Both the position numbers and the translations under genes were made by a program. Below are positions 46,402 to 55,749 of a stretch of DNA of 64,000 bases, piece after piece (the stretch's first letter is position 1; every line of letters begins with the position of its first letter). Location: assembly GCF_000060345.1 (NCBI RefSeq), contig NC_008571.1, forward strand, positions 3,662,501 through 3,726,500. The letters are read 5' to 3'. Under the pieces are notes generated by a model. It was given only the letters and a program-made list of their open reading frames with translations. It had not been told where the DNA came from and did not search any database. The DNA comes from Christiangramia forsetii KT0803. GTDB taxonomy: Bacteria > Bacteroidota > Bacteroidia > Flavobacteriales > Flavobacteriaceae.

Positions 46402-47214
46402 ATGAAAGATAAGAGAGTGTTATACGTCTCGTCTGAAGTTATACCCTACTTACCTGAAACCGATATTTCCTCAACTTCTTTTGAAGCAGCAAAAATGGTG
46501 AATAACCTTGGAGGGCAAATAAGAATTTTTATGCCAAGGTTCGGGAATATCAATGAACGTAGGCATCAATTGCATGAAGTGATCCGTTTATCGGGAATGA
46601 ACCTTGTGATCAACGATCTGGATATGCCGTTAATTATTAAAGTGGCCTCTATTCCAAAAGAAAGAATGCAGGTTTATTTTATAGATAACGAAGATTACTT
46701 TAAAAGAAAGGCAACATTAACTGATGAAGACGGAAATCTCTTTTCTGATAATGATGAACGAGCAATATTCTTCGCGAAAGGGGTTATTGAGACGGTGAAG
46801 AAATTAAACTGGTCTCCAGATATCATCCACGTTCATGGTTGGCTGGCATCTTTATTGCCATTGTATTTGAGAAATTATTATGGGAATGAACCATTGTTCA
46901 AGGATGCAAAAATAGTTACCTCTATTTACAATCAAAGTTTTGAAGAAACGTTAGATGAAGAGTTAAAAGAGAAAATTTTGTTTGATGGACTGGAAAATGC
47001 GAACGTCAAACACCTCAAAACTCCTAATTATGTCAATTTATTGAAAACGGCAGTAGATAATTCTGATGCTGTGGTGATGGGTGGTGATAATGTTCCGGAA
47101 GAGTTAAAGACTTATGTTGATAAACTTAAAAAACCAGTACTTCCTTTTACGGAGAAAGAAAATTTCTCTCACGCCTACCAGGAGTTTTACGACACTAAAG
47201 TATTGTCTGAATAG
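46402..47214 (+). CDS. Stand-alone GT5 (glycogen/starch synthase N-terminal) domain protein
   Basis: The 270 residues match only the first Rossmann half of glycogen synthase: RVLYVSSEVIPY, AAKMVNNLGGQIRIFMPRFGNI, FFAKGVIETVKKLNWSPDIIHVHGWLASLLPLYL. The glycogen synthase KTGGL motif, which binds ADP-glucose, should follow SSEVIPY but reads LPETDISS. The C-terminal GT1 half is absent. Similar half proteins are common in Bacteroidota next to panC and glmS. It is unlikely to make glycogen; the role is unknown. The DUF4270 gene follows after 15 bases. Confidence 0.88.
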   Translation: MKDKRVLYVSSEVIPYLPETDISSTSFEAAKMVNNLGGQIRIFMPRFGNINERRHQLHEVIRLSGMNLVINDLDMPLIIKVASIPKERMQVYFIDNEDYFKRKATLTDEDGNLFSDNDERAIFFAKGVIETVKKLNWSPDIIHVHGWLASLLPLYLRNYYGNEPLFKDAKIVTSIYNQSFEETLDEELKEKILFDGLENANVKHLKTPNYVNLLKTAVDNSDAVVMGGDNVPEELKTYVDKLKKPVLPFTEKENFSHAYQEFYDTKVLSE

Positions 47215-47229
47215 TAAGAAAAATTTTAA

Positions 47230-48825
47230 ATGATATTAAATAAGTTTTTTAAAATGACAGCTATTGTAGCTGTTGTTTTCGCTTTCGTAGCATGTGATGA
47301 AGAGTTTACTGAGATTGGGGGAGAGATAATCAACAATCCTTCAAATGTTGAAACTAGAGAAGTGGAAGTTAATGCATATTCTCACAAACTAAATTCAGTA
47401 CAAACCAATAACCTGAATAACTATTTTCTAGGTACCACAAATCATCCTATTTATGGGGAGAGCACGGCAAGTATAGTAACTCAATTGAGCTTGTCTGGTC
47501 CAAATCCAGATTTTGGAGATAATGTTACCCTGGATAGTGTGGTGATGACGATCCCTTATTATTCATCTGAAATCGCTTCTTCTACAAGCGAATCGAACGT
47601 TGAATACCAGTTGGATTCTGTTTATGGAAATGGTTCTTTTAATCTTAAAATTTATGAGACCGGGTTTTTTCTAAATGACCTTGACCCGGATACCGATTTT
47701 GAGCAGAGACAAAAGTACTTTTCAGATCAGCAGGATGCTATAGAGCAAAATATTATTGAGCAAGATTTAGTTGGGGGTCCTATTTATGTTGATGAAGACT
47801 TTAGTCCATCAGATCAATCCTACGTTTCGTACGAAATCGCTGAGGGGGAAAATGATACGGTTGTCAATACCCCGGCATTAAGAATTAAGCTTCCGGTGAA
47901 TTTCTTCAAGCAAAAGATCATAGATAAGGAAGGTTCTGATGAGCTTATGAATAATGCTAATTTCAGGGATTATTTCAGAAGTCTTTTTATAAAAGCCGAG
48001 CCAAATGCCGGAGAAGATCTTCAGATCTTATTCAATTTGTCTAACCAGGACGCAAAAATCAATCTTTATTATACTTCTGAAAATGAGAATGCTGATGGTG
48101 AAGTTGAAAGATCCAGGGGAGCTTATACACTCAACATTGCAGGAAATAGCAAATTTAATACCTATACAGGAGAATTTCCTGAAGACATTCTTCAAAAGAT
48201 CCAGGCTCAAACAGAAGAAACAGGTGCTGAAAATCTTTATTTAAAATCGCAGGAAGGAAGCATGGCGATAATTGAATTATTTCCGGACGTAGAGGTGCTG
48301 GAAAACTTGAGAGAGGAAGAATTATTGGTAAATGAAGCTGATCTTACTTTTTACATAAATGATGACTTAACGAACGGAGATCTTCAACCTAGACGTTTGT
48401 ATCTATACGATGTTGCGAACAATACAATTATTGCAGATTACGCGCTGGATGCAACTCTTAATCCATCAAATCCGGAGTTATCGCTTACAAATTTCTCTGA
48501 GCCTGTGCAGGTTTCTGAAGATGGAAGCGGATCTTTCTATACGCTTAGGGTAACTAATCATGTAAGTAATCTTATTAATAACGAAGAAGCTGAAAATGTA
48601 AAGCTAGGATTAGTAATTGTGCCAAATATTAATACTGTAGCGGCAAGAGATCAGCAGGGTAATTTTATAGGTCCAATTATGTCCTCTGTTAGAGGTTCAG
48701 CTTTAATAGATCAGGTTCCATCGGGATCTTTATTATCACCTTATGGTACTATTTTACATGGTAACTTATCGGCTGACGACGAGAAAAGATTAAAATTAAG
48801 AATTTATTATACCAACTTTAATTAG
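47230..48825 (+). CDS. DUF4270 family lipoprotein
   Basis: A lipoprotein of 531 residues with the signal MILNKFFKMTAIVAVVFAFV and lipobox Cys22 (VACDEEF). The acidic residues right after the Cys match the surface-lipoprotein export signals of this phylum, so it is probably exposed on the cell surface. The body is beta-rich with ETREVEVNAYSHKLNSVQTN near the start and NHVSNLINN near the end. DUF4270 has no known activity; its position between the GT5 gene and glmS is widely seen in Flavobacteriaceae. Confidence 0.9.
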   Translation: MILNKFFKMTAIVAVVFAFVACDEEFTEIGGEIINNPSNVETREVEVNAYSHKLNSVQTNNLNNYFLGTTNHPIYGESTASIVTQLSLSGPNPDFGDNVTLDSVVMTIPYYSSEIASSTSESNVEYQLDSVYGNGSFNLKIYETGFFLNDLDPDTDFEQRQKYFSDQQDAIEQNIIEQDLVGGPIYVDEDFSPSDQSYVSYEIAEGENDTVVNTPALRIKLPVNFFKQKIIDKEGSDELMNNANFRDYFRSLFIKAEPNAGEDLQILFNLSNQDAKINLYYTSENENADGEVERSRGAYTLNIAGNSKFNTYTGEFPEDILQKIQAQTEETGAENLYLKSQEGSMAIIELFPDVEVLENLREEELLVNEADLTFYINDDLTNGDLQPRRLYLYDVANNTIIADYALDATLNPSNPELSLTNFSEPVQVSEDGSGSFYTLRVTNHVSNLINNEEAENVKLGLVIVPNINTVAARDQQGNFIGPIMSSVRGSALIDQVPSGSLLSPYGTILHGNLSADDEKRLKLRIYYTNFN

Positions 48826-48833
48826 TAGAAAAT

Positions 48834-50681
48834 ATGTGTGGAATTGTTGGATATATCGGGCATAGAGAAGCTTATCCTATTGTATTAAAAGGTTTACAGA
48901 GATTAGAATATAGAGGTTATGACAGTGCAGGTATTGCTTTGTATGATGGCAATGACCTTAAGATGAGTAAAACTAAAGGAAAAGTAGCCGATCTAAAAGA
49001 AAGATTAGAGAGTGAAATTTCTACAAATGGTACCGTTGGGATTGGTCATACCAGATGGGCTACTCACGGGGAGCCTAATGATGTGAATTCGCATCCTCAC
49101 TATTCCAATTCAGGAGATCTTGTGATCATTCATAATGGAATTATTGAAAATTATGATGCTCTAAAAAAGGAATTGAAGAAAAGAGGTTACACTTTTAAAA
49201 GTGATACAGATACTGAGGTGCTTGTAAATCTTATTGAAGATGTGATCAAGCAGGAAAAAGTTAAGCTAGGGAAAGCAGTTCAGATAGCATTAAATCAAAC
49301 GGTTGGTGCCTATGCTATAGCTGTATTTAATAAGACCAAACCAGATGAGATTGTAGTTGCAAGACTGGGAAGTCCGTTGGCAATTGGAGTTGGAGACGAT
49401 GAATTTTTTGTAGCTTCAGATGCTTCTCCGTTTATAGAATTCACGAATAACGCTATTTACCTGGAAGATGGAGAGATGGCAGTTATTAGAAGACATAAAG
49501 AAGTTAAGATAAGAAAGATCAAGGATGATACTTTAGTAGATCCATACGTTCAGGAACTTCAGATGAATCTTGAGCAGATCGAAAAAGGCGGTTATGAACA
49601 CTTCATGCTTAAGGAAATCCATGAGCAGCCAAATGCAATCAGCGATACCTATAGAGGTAGAATGCTGGTTGATCAGGGTTTGATAAGAATGGCCGGTGTA
49701 GATGATAATATGGAGCGAATTGCAAATGCAAAACGTTTTATTATCGTAGCCTGCGGAACTTCATGGCATGCGGGTCTCGTAGCAGAATATATTTTCGAGG
49801 ATATCGCCAGAATTCCTGTGGAAGTTGAATATGCTTCAGAATTTAGATATAGAAATCCTGTTATTTCTGAAAATGATGTGGTAATCGCTATTTCTCAAAG
49901 TGGAGAAACTGCAGATACTATGGCAGCGATAAAATTGGCCAAAGAGAAAGGAGCTTTTACTTTTGGTGTTTGTAATGTAGTTGGTTCTTCTATTTCAAGA
50001 GAGACACACGCTGGTGCATATACCCATGCGGGACCAGAAATAGGAGTTGCTTCGACAAAAGCATTTACTACGCAAATTACAGTTCTTACGTTGATGGCCT
50101 TAAAGCTTGGTAAGTTTAAAGGAACCATTTCACATAGCGATTTCCAATTCCATCTTCAGGAGCTGGAAAGAATTCCTGAAAAAGTTAGAGAGGCACTTAA
50201 ATCTGATGAATTGATTCAGGAAGTTGCGGCAAAATATAAGGATGCCCCAAACTGTCTTTATTTAGGTAGAGGTTATAATTTTCCTGTAGCATTAGAAGGA
50301 GCTTTAAAACTTAAGGAGATTTCTTATATCCATGCAGAAGGTTATCCTGCTGCAGAAATGAAACATGGTCCAATTGCCTTAATAGATGAACAAATGCCTG
50401 TTGTAGTGATCGCTACTAAACGAGGTCATTATGAAAAGGTGGTGAGTAATATTCAGGAGATCAAATCCAGAAAAGGGAAGATCATTGCGATAGTTACAGA
50501 AGGAGATGAAGAGGTTAGGGAGCTTGCAGATTATGTGATCGAGGTTCCTGAGATCATGGAGTCACTTACTCCGTTATTAACAACCATTCCTTTGCAATTA
50601 CTTTCCTATCATATAGCGGTGATGCTTGGTAAGAATGTAGATCAACCAAGAAACCTTGCTAAATCTGTTACTGTAGAGTAG
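48834..50681 (+). CDS. glmS: Glutamine--fructose-6-phosphate aminotransferase (isomerizing)
   Basis: GlmS makes glucosamine 6-phosphate, the start of peptidoglycan and LPS amino sugar synthesis. The N-terminal nucleophile Cys2 is in MCGIVGYIG; the glutaminase part (about 1-240) includes GHTRWATHGEP and HNGIIENY. The two sugar isomerase domains show VACGTSWHAG, AISQSGETADT, ASTKAFTTQ and the C-terminal DQPRNLAKSVTVE. Length 615 is normal. No glmS ribozyme is seen upstream, as expected outside Firmicutes. A terminator follows. Confidence 0.98.
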   Translation: MCGIVGYIGHREAYPIVLKGLQRLEYRGYDSAGIALYDGNDLKMSKTKGKVADLKERLESEISTNGTVGIGHTRWATHGEPNDVNSHPHYSNSGDLVIIHNGIIENYDALKKELKKRGYTFKSDTDTEVLVNLIEDVIKQEKVKLGKAVQIALNQTVGAYAIAVFNKTKPDEIVVARLGSPLAIGVGDDEFFVASDASPFIEFTNNAIYLEDGEMAVIRRHKEVKIRKIKDDTLVDPYVQELQMNLEQIEKGGYEHFMLKEIHEQPNAISDTYRGRMLVDQGLIRMAGVDDNMERIANAKRFIIVACGTSWHAGLVAEYIFEDIARIPVEVEYASEFRYRNPVISENDVVIAISQSGETADTMAAIKLAKEKGAFTFGVCNVVGSSISRETHAGAYTHAGPEIGVASTKAFTTQITVLTLMALKLGKFKGTISHSDFQFHLQELERIPEKVREALKSDELIQEVAAKYKDAPNCLYLGRGYNFPVALEGALKLKEISYIHAEGYPAAEMKHGPIALIDEQMPVVVIATKRGHYEKVVSNIQEIKSRKGKIIAIVTEGDEEVRELADYVIEVPEIMESLTPLLTTIPLQLLSYHIAVMLGKNVDQPRNLAKSVTVE

Positions 50682-50701
50682 AAATTAATTGAAATAAGAA
50701 T

Positions 50702-50734
50702 AAAACCCTTTTGAAGCTTTCAAAAGGGTTTTTT
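50702..50734 (+). terminator. Rho-independent terminator of glmS
   Basis: AAAACCCTTTTGA and TCAAAAGGGTTTT are near-perfect complements around a short AGCTT loop, followed by T residues. It ends the GT5-DUF4270-glmS run. Confidence 0.85.
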
Positions 50735-50832
50735 ATTTCCCTGCAATGGATGCTTTTAAATCAGGATTTTAGCTGTTTTGCGAAACATTGAAAACTTCTC
50801 AAATTTTCAATATGTTTTTTGCTAGAAAAATT

Positions 50833-50840
50833 TATCTTTG
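50833..50840 (+). promoter_or_regulatory. -7 box of atpD-atpC
   Basis: TATCTTTG is a perfect TAnnTTTG match. It lies 93 bases before the atpD ATG, giving a leader of about 85 bases. No -33 TTG was found at the normal distance. The leader can fold into two mutually exclusive hairpins (50846-50869 and 50854-50895). Confidence 0.55.
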
Positions 50841-50933
50841 CAGCCTGAAAATGACCTGTTTCATTTTTATGGTTTTTTAAATCAGCGAAATAGGTTTTTG
50901 AATTTTACTATTAAAAATTAAAGAATTAGATAA

Positions 50934-52445
<1,512 letters not shown>

Positions 52446-52491
52446 TAGGCAGTCTTCAGTAACAATAGGCGGTCAAAAGCCAGGAATTGTG

Positions 52492-52517
52492 AACTGATAA
52501 TTGATAACTGATAATTG
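52492..52517. repeat. 12-base direct repeat between atpD and atpC
   Basis: AACTGATAATTG occurs at 52492-52503 and 52506-52517, two bases apart. It lies in the 77-base atpD-atpC gap just before the atpC start. Significance is unclear. Confidence 0.6.
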
Positions 52518-52522
52518 AAGAA

Positions 52523-52819
52523 ATGTATTTAGAGATAGTAACTCCAGAAGCTGTAGTGTTTAGAGCAGAAGTGGACGCGGTAAAAGTACCGGGACACGAT
52601 GGTGAATTTCAAATGTTGAATAATCACGCTCCTATTGTTTCTACTTTATCTGAAGGTGAGCTTAAGATCAATCTTACTTCCGGAAGTGAAAATGAAATAA
52701 AGAGAAAAGATCAGTCGGGATTCAGGACTGAAGGTGCAGAGACAAATGTTGTTTACTATACTATTAAAGGAGGAGTTCTTGAAATGAAAGATAATAAAGC
52801 GATTATTTTAGCTGATTAA
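52523..52819 (+). CDS. atpC: F1 ATP synthase subunit epsilon (short form)
   Basis: Epsilon connects the F1 rotor and regulates ATP hydrolysis. The 98 residues hold the N-terminal beta-sandwich: MYLEIVTPEAVVFRAEVDAVKVPGHDGEFQML then NNHAPIVSTL and the closing VVYYTIKGGVLEMKDNKAIIL. The two C-terminal helices that inhibit the enzyme in E. coli-type subunits (about 130-140 residues) are missing. Short epsilon subunits are known in this phylum. A terminator lies 22 bases after the stop. Confidence 0.94.
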   Translation: MYLEIVTPEAVVFRAEVDAVKVPGHDGEFQMLNNHAPIVSTLSEGELKINLTSGSENEIKRKDQSGFRTEGAETNVVYYTIKGGVLEMKDNKAIILAD

Positions 52820-52841
52820 ACTTTCAGAACATATATAATAA

Positions 52842-52875
52842 AAAAGGGTTTTTCATTTGAAAGACCCTTTTTTTA
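52842..52875 (+). terminator. Rho-independent terminator after atpC
   Basis: AAAAGGGTTTTTCA and TGAAAGACCCTTTT pair with one mismatch, followed by TTTT. It closes the atpDC unit. Confidence 0.8.
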
Positions 52876-52929
52876 TTGGAAAAAGATTATTTCTGTTTAC
52901 CTAGTTTTTAAGTATTTCTAAAATGTCAA

Positions 52930-54696
52930 TTATTTAGCCTCAAGCCATTTTTCTCGATTCTTGATGGCTTCCCTGGGGGCTTCTTCATCGATGCTAATAG
53001 TATAGGCTGGATTCTTACCTAATTCTGTTTCAGTGGTTTTTTTATTGCCAAACCTGTTATATTCAATAGTAATTCGCCCGGAAGCCGTGCCTATAATTTC
53101 ATCAAATTGTTTCTTAGATTCAATTTTAGTTCCGTTAATTGAAGTAATTATATCACCAGCAGTAAGTCCGGCCTTGTAAGCCGCGCTGGATTTGTAGGTA
53201 TTTCGGCTTATTTTAAGGCCGTCTTCTGATTCATTCAGAGAAACTCCAAGGTCTTTATCTGAAGAACGTTCCAGCTTTATCCCGACTGAGGAAAATAACT
53301 CATTATAATCTGGCATTTCACTTGCATAGATATATTTATTGAAAAATTCTGAAGCGAATGCTGTGCCGGCATATTCTTTTAAAATCATCTCGATATCTTC
53401 AATTTCATAAGAGACTTCAGTTTTTCCATATTTCATCCACATCATTTTCATAAAATCGTCAAGATTCAGATCTTTTTGTCTTAAGGAAAGATCAAGGGCT
53501 AAACCAAGTACGCTTCCGTAGGAGTAATAAGAGATAAAAGTATTTTCACGATTGGTAGGATCTACAGAGGTTGCTGCATCTACAAACGGAGCCTGGTAGC
53601 TCATTTCAATAGGACTAAAATATTCCAGGGCCGGAGAGTTCCAAACATAATTAAAAGTGCCTGCAAGTCCTTCTATGTATTCCTTTGGTGTCTTTACATT
53701 CGCTCTGCAAAGCATTAATCCAGTATAGTAACTTGTAAAACCTTCGGCAAACCAAAGGGAGCCGGTCATATTGGCTTCTGCAAAATCAAAAGGCTCAAGT
53801 TCTGCAGGTCTTATGCGCTCCACATTCCAGGCATGAAAGAACTCGTGGGCAACCGTCCCTATATTTCCTTTCATCCCACCTTCAGCAAGACTTTCTTTGT
53901 TAGTTAAAATAGTGCTGTTCCTATGTTCCATTCCGTCACCGGAGACATTTGGCATATAACAGGCTAAAAAAGTATATTTTCCATAGTCGAATTCAGGAAG
54001 TTCTCCAAAAACTGCTTTTTCTTGTTTTACAATTCTTTCCACCTGATCAAAATATTCAGCAAATTTCTCCTCGGTTCCTTTATGGTGCAAAGCAAACTGA
54101 ATTTCTTGTCCGTTTACATTGAAAGATTTCATATCGAAGTCACTAATTTCCGTGGGACTGTCCATAAAATAATATAAATCTGGAGCAGAATAAGTAGTTT
54201 CAGATTCTTGCTGTAGTTGGGTGGCAACTTTCCAGTTTAGGTCCTCTCTTATGTCAAAATTCACTTCAACGGGCCTGTGCTGAAATTCTTCGGCATACAT
54301 AAACGTTGCCGGAATATTTAAATGTGCGTGAGTTTCATCAATCTGGGAATAAGTGCCGTCTCCGCGATTGGCGAACAAGGTATATTCAATATTCACGGTG
54401 CCATCATGATCGCTTACTTCCCAGGAATATGGACCTTTTCGTTTGGCAGTGATTTCTTCGCCCTTGCTGTTGTTGGCTTTGAATCCATATACGTTTTTTA
54501 CAAATTCATGAAGTGCATAACGCCCGGGAGAAGTACGGCTCATCCTGATATTTAAGGTTTTTGTTTTAACTTCCGGAAAGCTGATTTCAATTTTGGCCTC
54601 GTGATGAACCGCATTCTCAAAAGAAATATTGTAAGAATTGGTTTGAGCGTTTCCCGTAAAACAGAGGAATAAGAAAGCTAAAAGAATAGTACGCAT
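52930..54696 (-). CDS. M61 family metallopeptidase with PDZ domain
   Basis: An exported glycyl aminopeptidase-like enzyme of 588 residues. It begins with a signal peptide (GNAQ, about residues 1-18). The M61 N-terminal beta domain comes first, then the gluzincin zinc site HEFFH at about 285-289 with the downstream Glu in WFAEGFTSYY, and a PDZ domain at about 470-550 (AYKAGLTAGDIITSINGTKIESKKQFD). These peptidases process N-terminal glycine/alanine peptides. The upstream neighbour is the HTH gene, 63 bases away. Confidence 0.94.
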   Translation of the reverse strand: MRTILLAFLFLCFTGNAQTNSYNISFENAVHHEAKIEISFPEVKTKTLNIRMSRTSPGRYALHEFVKNVYGFKANNSKGEEITAKRKGPYSWEVSDHDGTVNIEYTLFANRGDGTYSQIDETHAHLNIPATFMYAEEFQHRPVEVNFDIREDLNWKVATQLQQESETTYSAPDLYYFMDSPTEISDFDMKSFNVNGQEIQFALHHKGTEEKFAEYFDQVERIVKQEKAVFGELPEFDYGKYTFLACYMPNVSGDGMEHRNSTILTNKESLAEGGMKGNIGTVAHEFFHAWNVERIRPAELEPFDFAEANMTGSLWFAEGFTSYYTGLMLCRANVKTPKEYIEGLAGTFNYVWNSPALEYFSPIEMSYQAPFVDAATSVDPTNRENTFISYYSYGSVLGLALDLSLRQKDLNLDDFMKMMWMKYGKTEVSYEIEDIEMILKEYAGTAFASEFFNKYIYASEMPDYNELFSSVGIKLERSSDKDLGVSLNESEDGLKISRNTYKSSAAYKAGLTAGDIITSINGTKIESKKQFDEIIGTASGRITIEYNRFGNKKTTETELGKNPAYTISIDEEAPREAIKNREKWLEAK

Positions 54697-54759
54697 AGTA
54701 TTTTTTTGATATTTGCTCTAAAATAAAAATTTTATCGGACTGATACAGACAAGATTTGA

Positions 54760-54963
54760 TTAAGCTTGATATTCTAAAATATCTCCCGGCTGGCAATCTA
54801 AAGCTTCGCAAATGGCTTCCAGGGTTGAAAATCTAACCGCTTTTGCTTTTCCAGTTTTTAAAATAGAGAGGTTTGCAGTGGTGATACCAATGATTTCAGC
54901 AAGTTCATTGCTCTTCATCCCTTTTTCATCCAGGATTTTGTCAAGATTAATAAGGATTGCCAT
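54760..54963 (-). CDS. Small HTH transcriptional regulator (YozG/Cro type)
   Basis: A 67-residue DNA-binding protein. The helix-turn-helix is LAEIIGITTANLSILKTGKAKAVRFSTLEAICEAL, and DCQPGDILEY closes the domain. Such short regulators are typically paired with a DUF2975 membrane protein, which precedes it by 2 bases here. The upstream palindromic sites at 55498 and 55529 are likely its operators, so it probably represses its own operon, perhaps with the membrane partner as input. Confidence 0.9.
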   Translation of the reverse strand: MAILINLDKILDEKGMKSNELAEIIGITTANLSILKTGKAKAVRFSTLEAICEALDCQPGDILEYQA

Positions 54964-54965
54964 TG

Positions 54966-55487
54966 TTAAACAGTTAATTCGTTTTCTTCTAATAGACGAG
55001 CACTATTTTTAAAAATCTTACTCAAGTAAATAAGGAATAGACCTATTGCGATTAATAGCCAGGGACTTCCAAGGTCATTTTCAAAAGAGAGACTTATTTT
55101 TAATCTATTGTCAAGGATTATGCTTGTAAAAAAATCTGCAATAATCTGTAATATGAAAACGCCGATAATTAATTTTCCTGCAAGATTCAGTCCGGTAATT
55201 TGAAGTTTTGTATATAACCTTTCTTTTTCAAAATCCTTAATTAGCTTCCTTATGATGTAAACAGCATAAAATAAAATTGCAGAATAGATTATCTCCAGGG
55301 TAAAAAGTACGATGGCAGCAATTCTTGATTCTTCGTTTTGTATATCGGTGATATAATCAAGTGATTCTAATTTTACACTTCCGCCAAAAAGAAAGTATAA
55401 ATAACATAGACTGCTAAGTATTAAATCAAGGGCTAAAAGAAAGTAAGATATATTAACAATCAGTTTTAAGAATTTTGGAGGTTTCAT
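54966..55487 (-). CDS. DUF2975 family membrane protein
   Basis: A 173-residue membrane protein with four hydrophobic segments, around residues 8-32, 53-80, 100-122 and 145-160. The spacing and KLIVNISYFLLALDLI start are typical of DUF2975. The downstream gene, a small HTH regulator, starts 2 bases after this stop. DUF2975/HTH pairs are widespread, of unproven function, and usually read as a membrane signal linked to a repressor. A -7 box at 55515-55522 drives it. Confidence 0.88.
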   Translation of the reverse strand: MKPPKFLKLIVNISYFLLALDLILSSLCYLYFLFGGSVKLESLDYITDIQNEESRIAAIVLFTLEIIYSAILFYAVYIIRKLIKDFEKERLYTKLQITGLNLAGKLIIGVFILQIIADFFTSIILDNRLKISLSFENDLGSPWLLIAIGLFLIYLSKIFKNSARLLEENELTV

Positions 55488-55497
55488 TTTTAATTAT

Positions 55498-55514
55498 TTA
55501 TTGTTTTTCGATAA
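55498..55514. promoter_or_regulatory. Operator-like palindrome, site 1
   Basis: TTATTGTTTTTCGATAA: the half-sites TTATTG and CGATAA are inverted copies with one mismatch, around a T5 spacer. It lies just downstream of the minus-strand -7 box of the DUF2975-HTH unit, where the transcript starts. A second site of the same form is 31 bases away, about three helical turns. Confidence 0.6.
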
Positions 55515-55522
55515 CAAATATA
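55515..55522 (-). promoter_or_regulatory. -7 box of the DUF2975-HTH unit
   Basis: Read on the minus strand, TATATTTG is a perfect TAnnTTTG match, 27 bases before the DUF2975 ATG. Operator-like site 1 touches it downstream and site 2 covers the -33 region, an arrangement expected for repression. Confidence 0.6.
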
Positions 55523-55528
55523 AATAAA

Positions 55529-55545
55529 TTATTGAAAAACGATAA
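55529..55545. promoter_or_regulatory. Operator-like palindrome, site 2
   Basis: TTATTGAAAAACGATAA has the same half-sites and spacing as site 1 with an A5 core. The start-to-start distance to site 1 is 31 bases. It covers the -33 region of the DUF2975-HTH promoter. Confidence 0.6.
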
Positions 55546-55719
55546 TTTTATCCTTATAAAAGATTTCTAAAACAGTTCAAGACTTATGCATTTTTCAGGG
55601 AATTAAGAATTTCGCAGTAGAATAATGAAGGCTTTTAATTAAAACATCCGAAAGTATAAATAGCTGTAATGAGTGGGGATTAACTGATTATCTAAAACTA
55701 ATTCTTCAATAATAACTAT

Positions 55720-55727
55720 TATATTTG
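55720..55727 (+). promoter_or_regulatory. -7 box of the mrp operon
   Basis: TATATTTG is a perfect TAnnTTTG match, 22 bases before the mrpA ATG. A -33 TTG was not found at the usual distance. The gap of about 170 bases between the operator sites and this box shows no gene. Confidence 0.55.
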
Positions 55728-55749
55728 CGGGAAACAGATTTCACTAAGT

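Noticed and set aside
46402-47214. Functional glycogen synthase, hence a glycogen operon
   Set aside because: The C-terminal half and the KTGGL motif are absent and no other glg gene is near.
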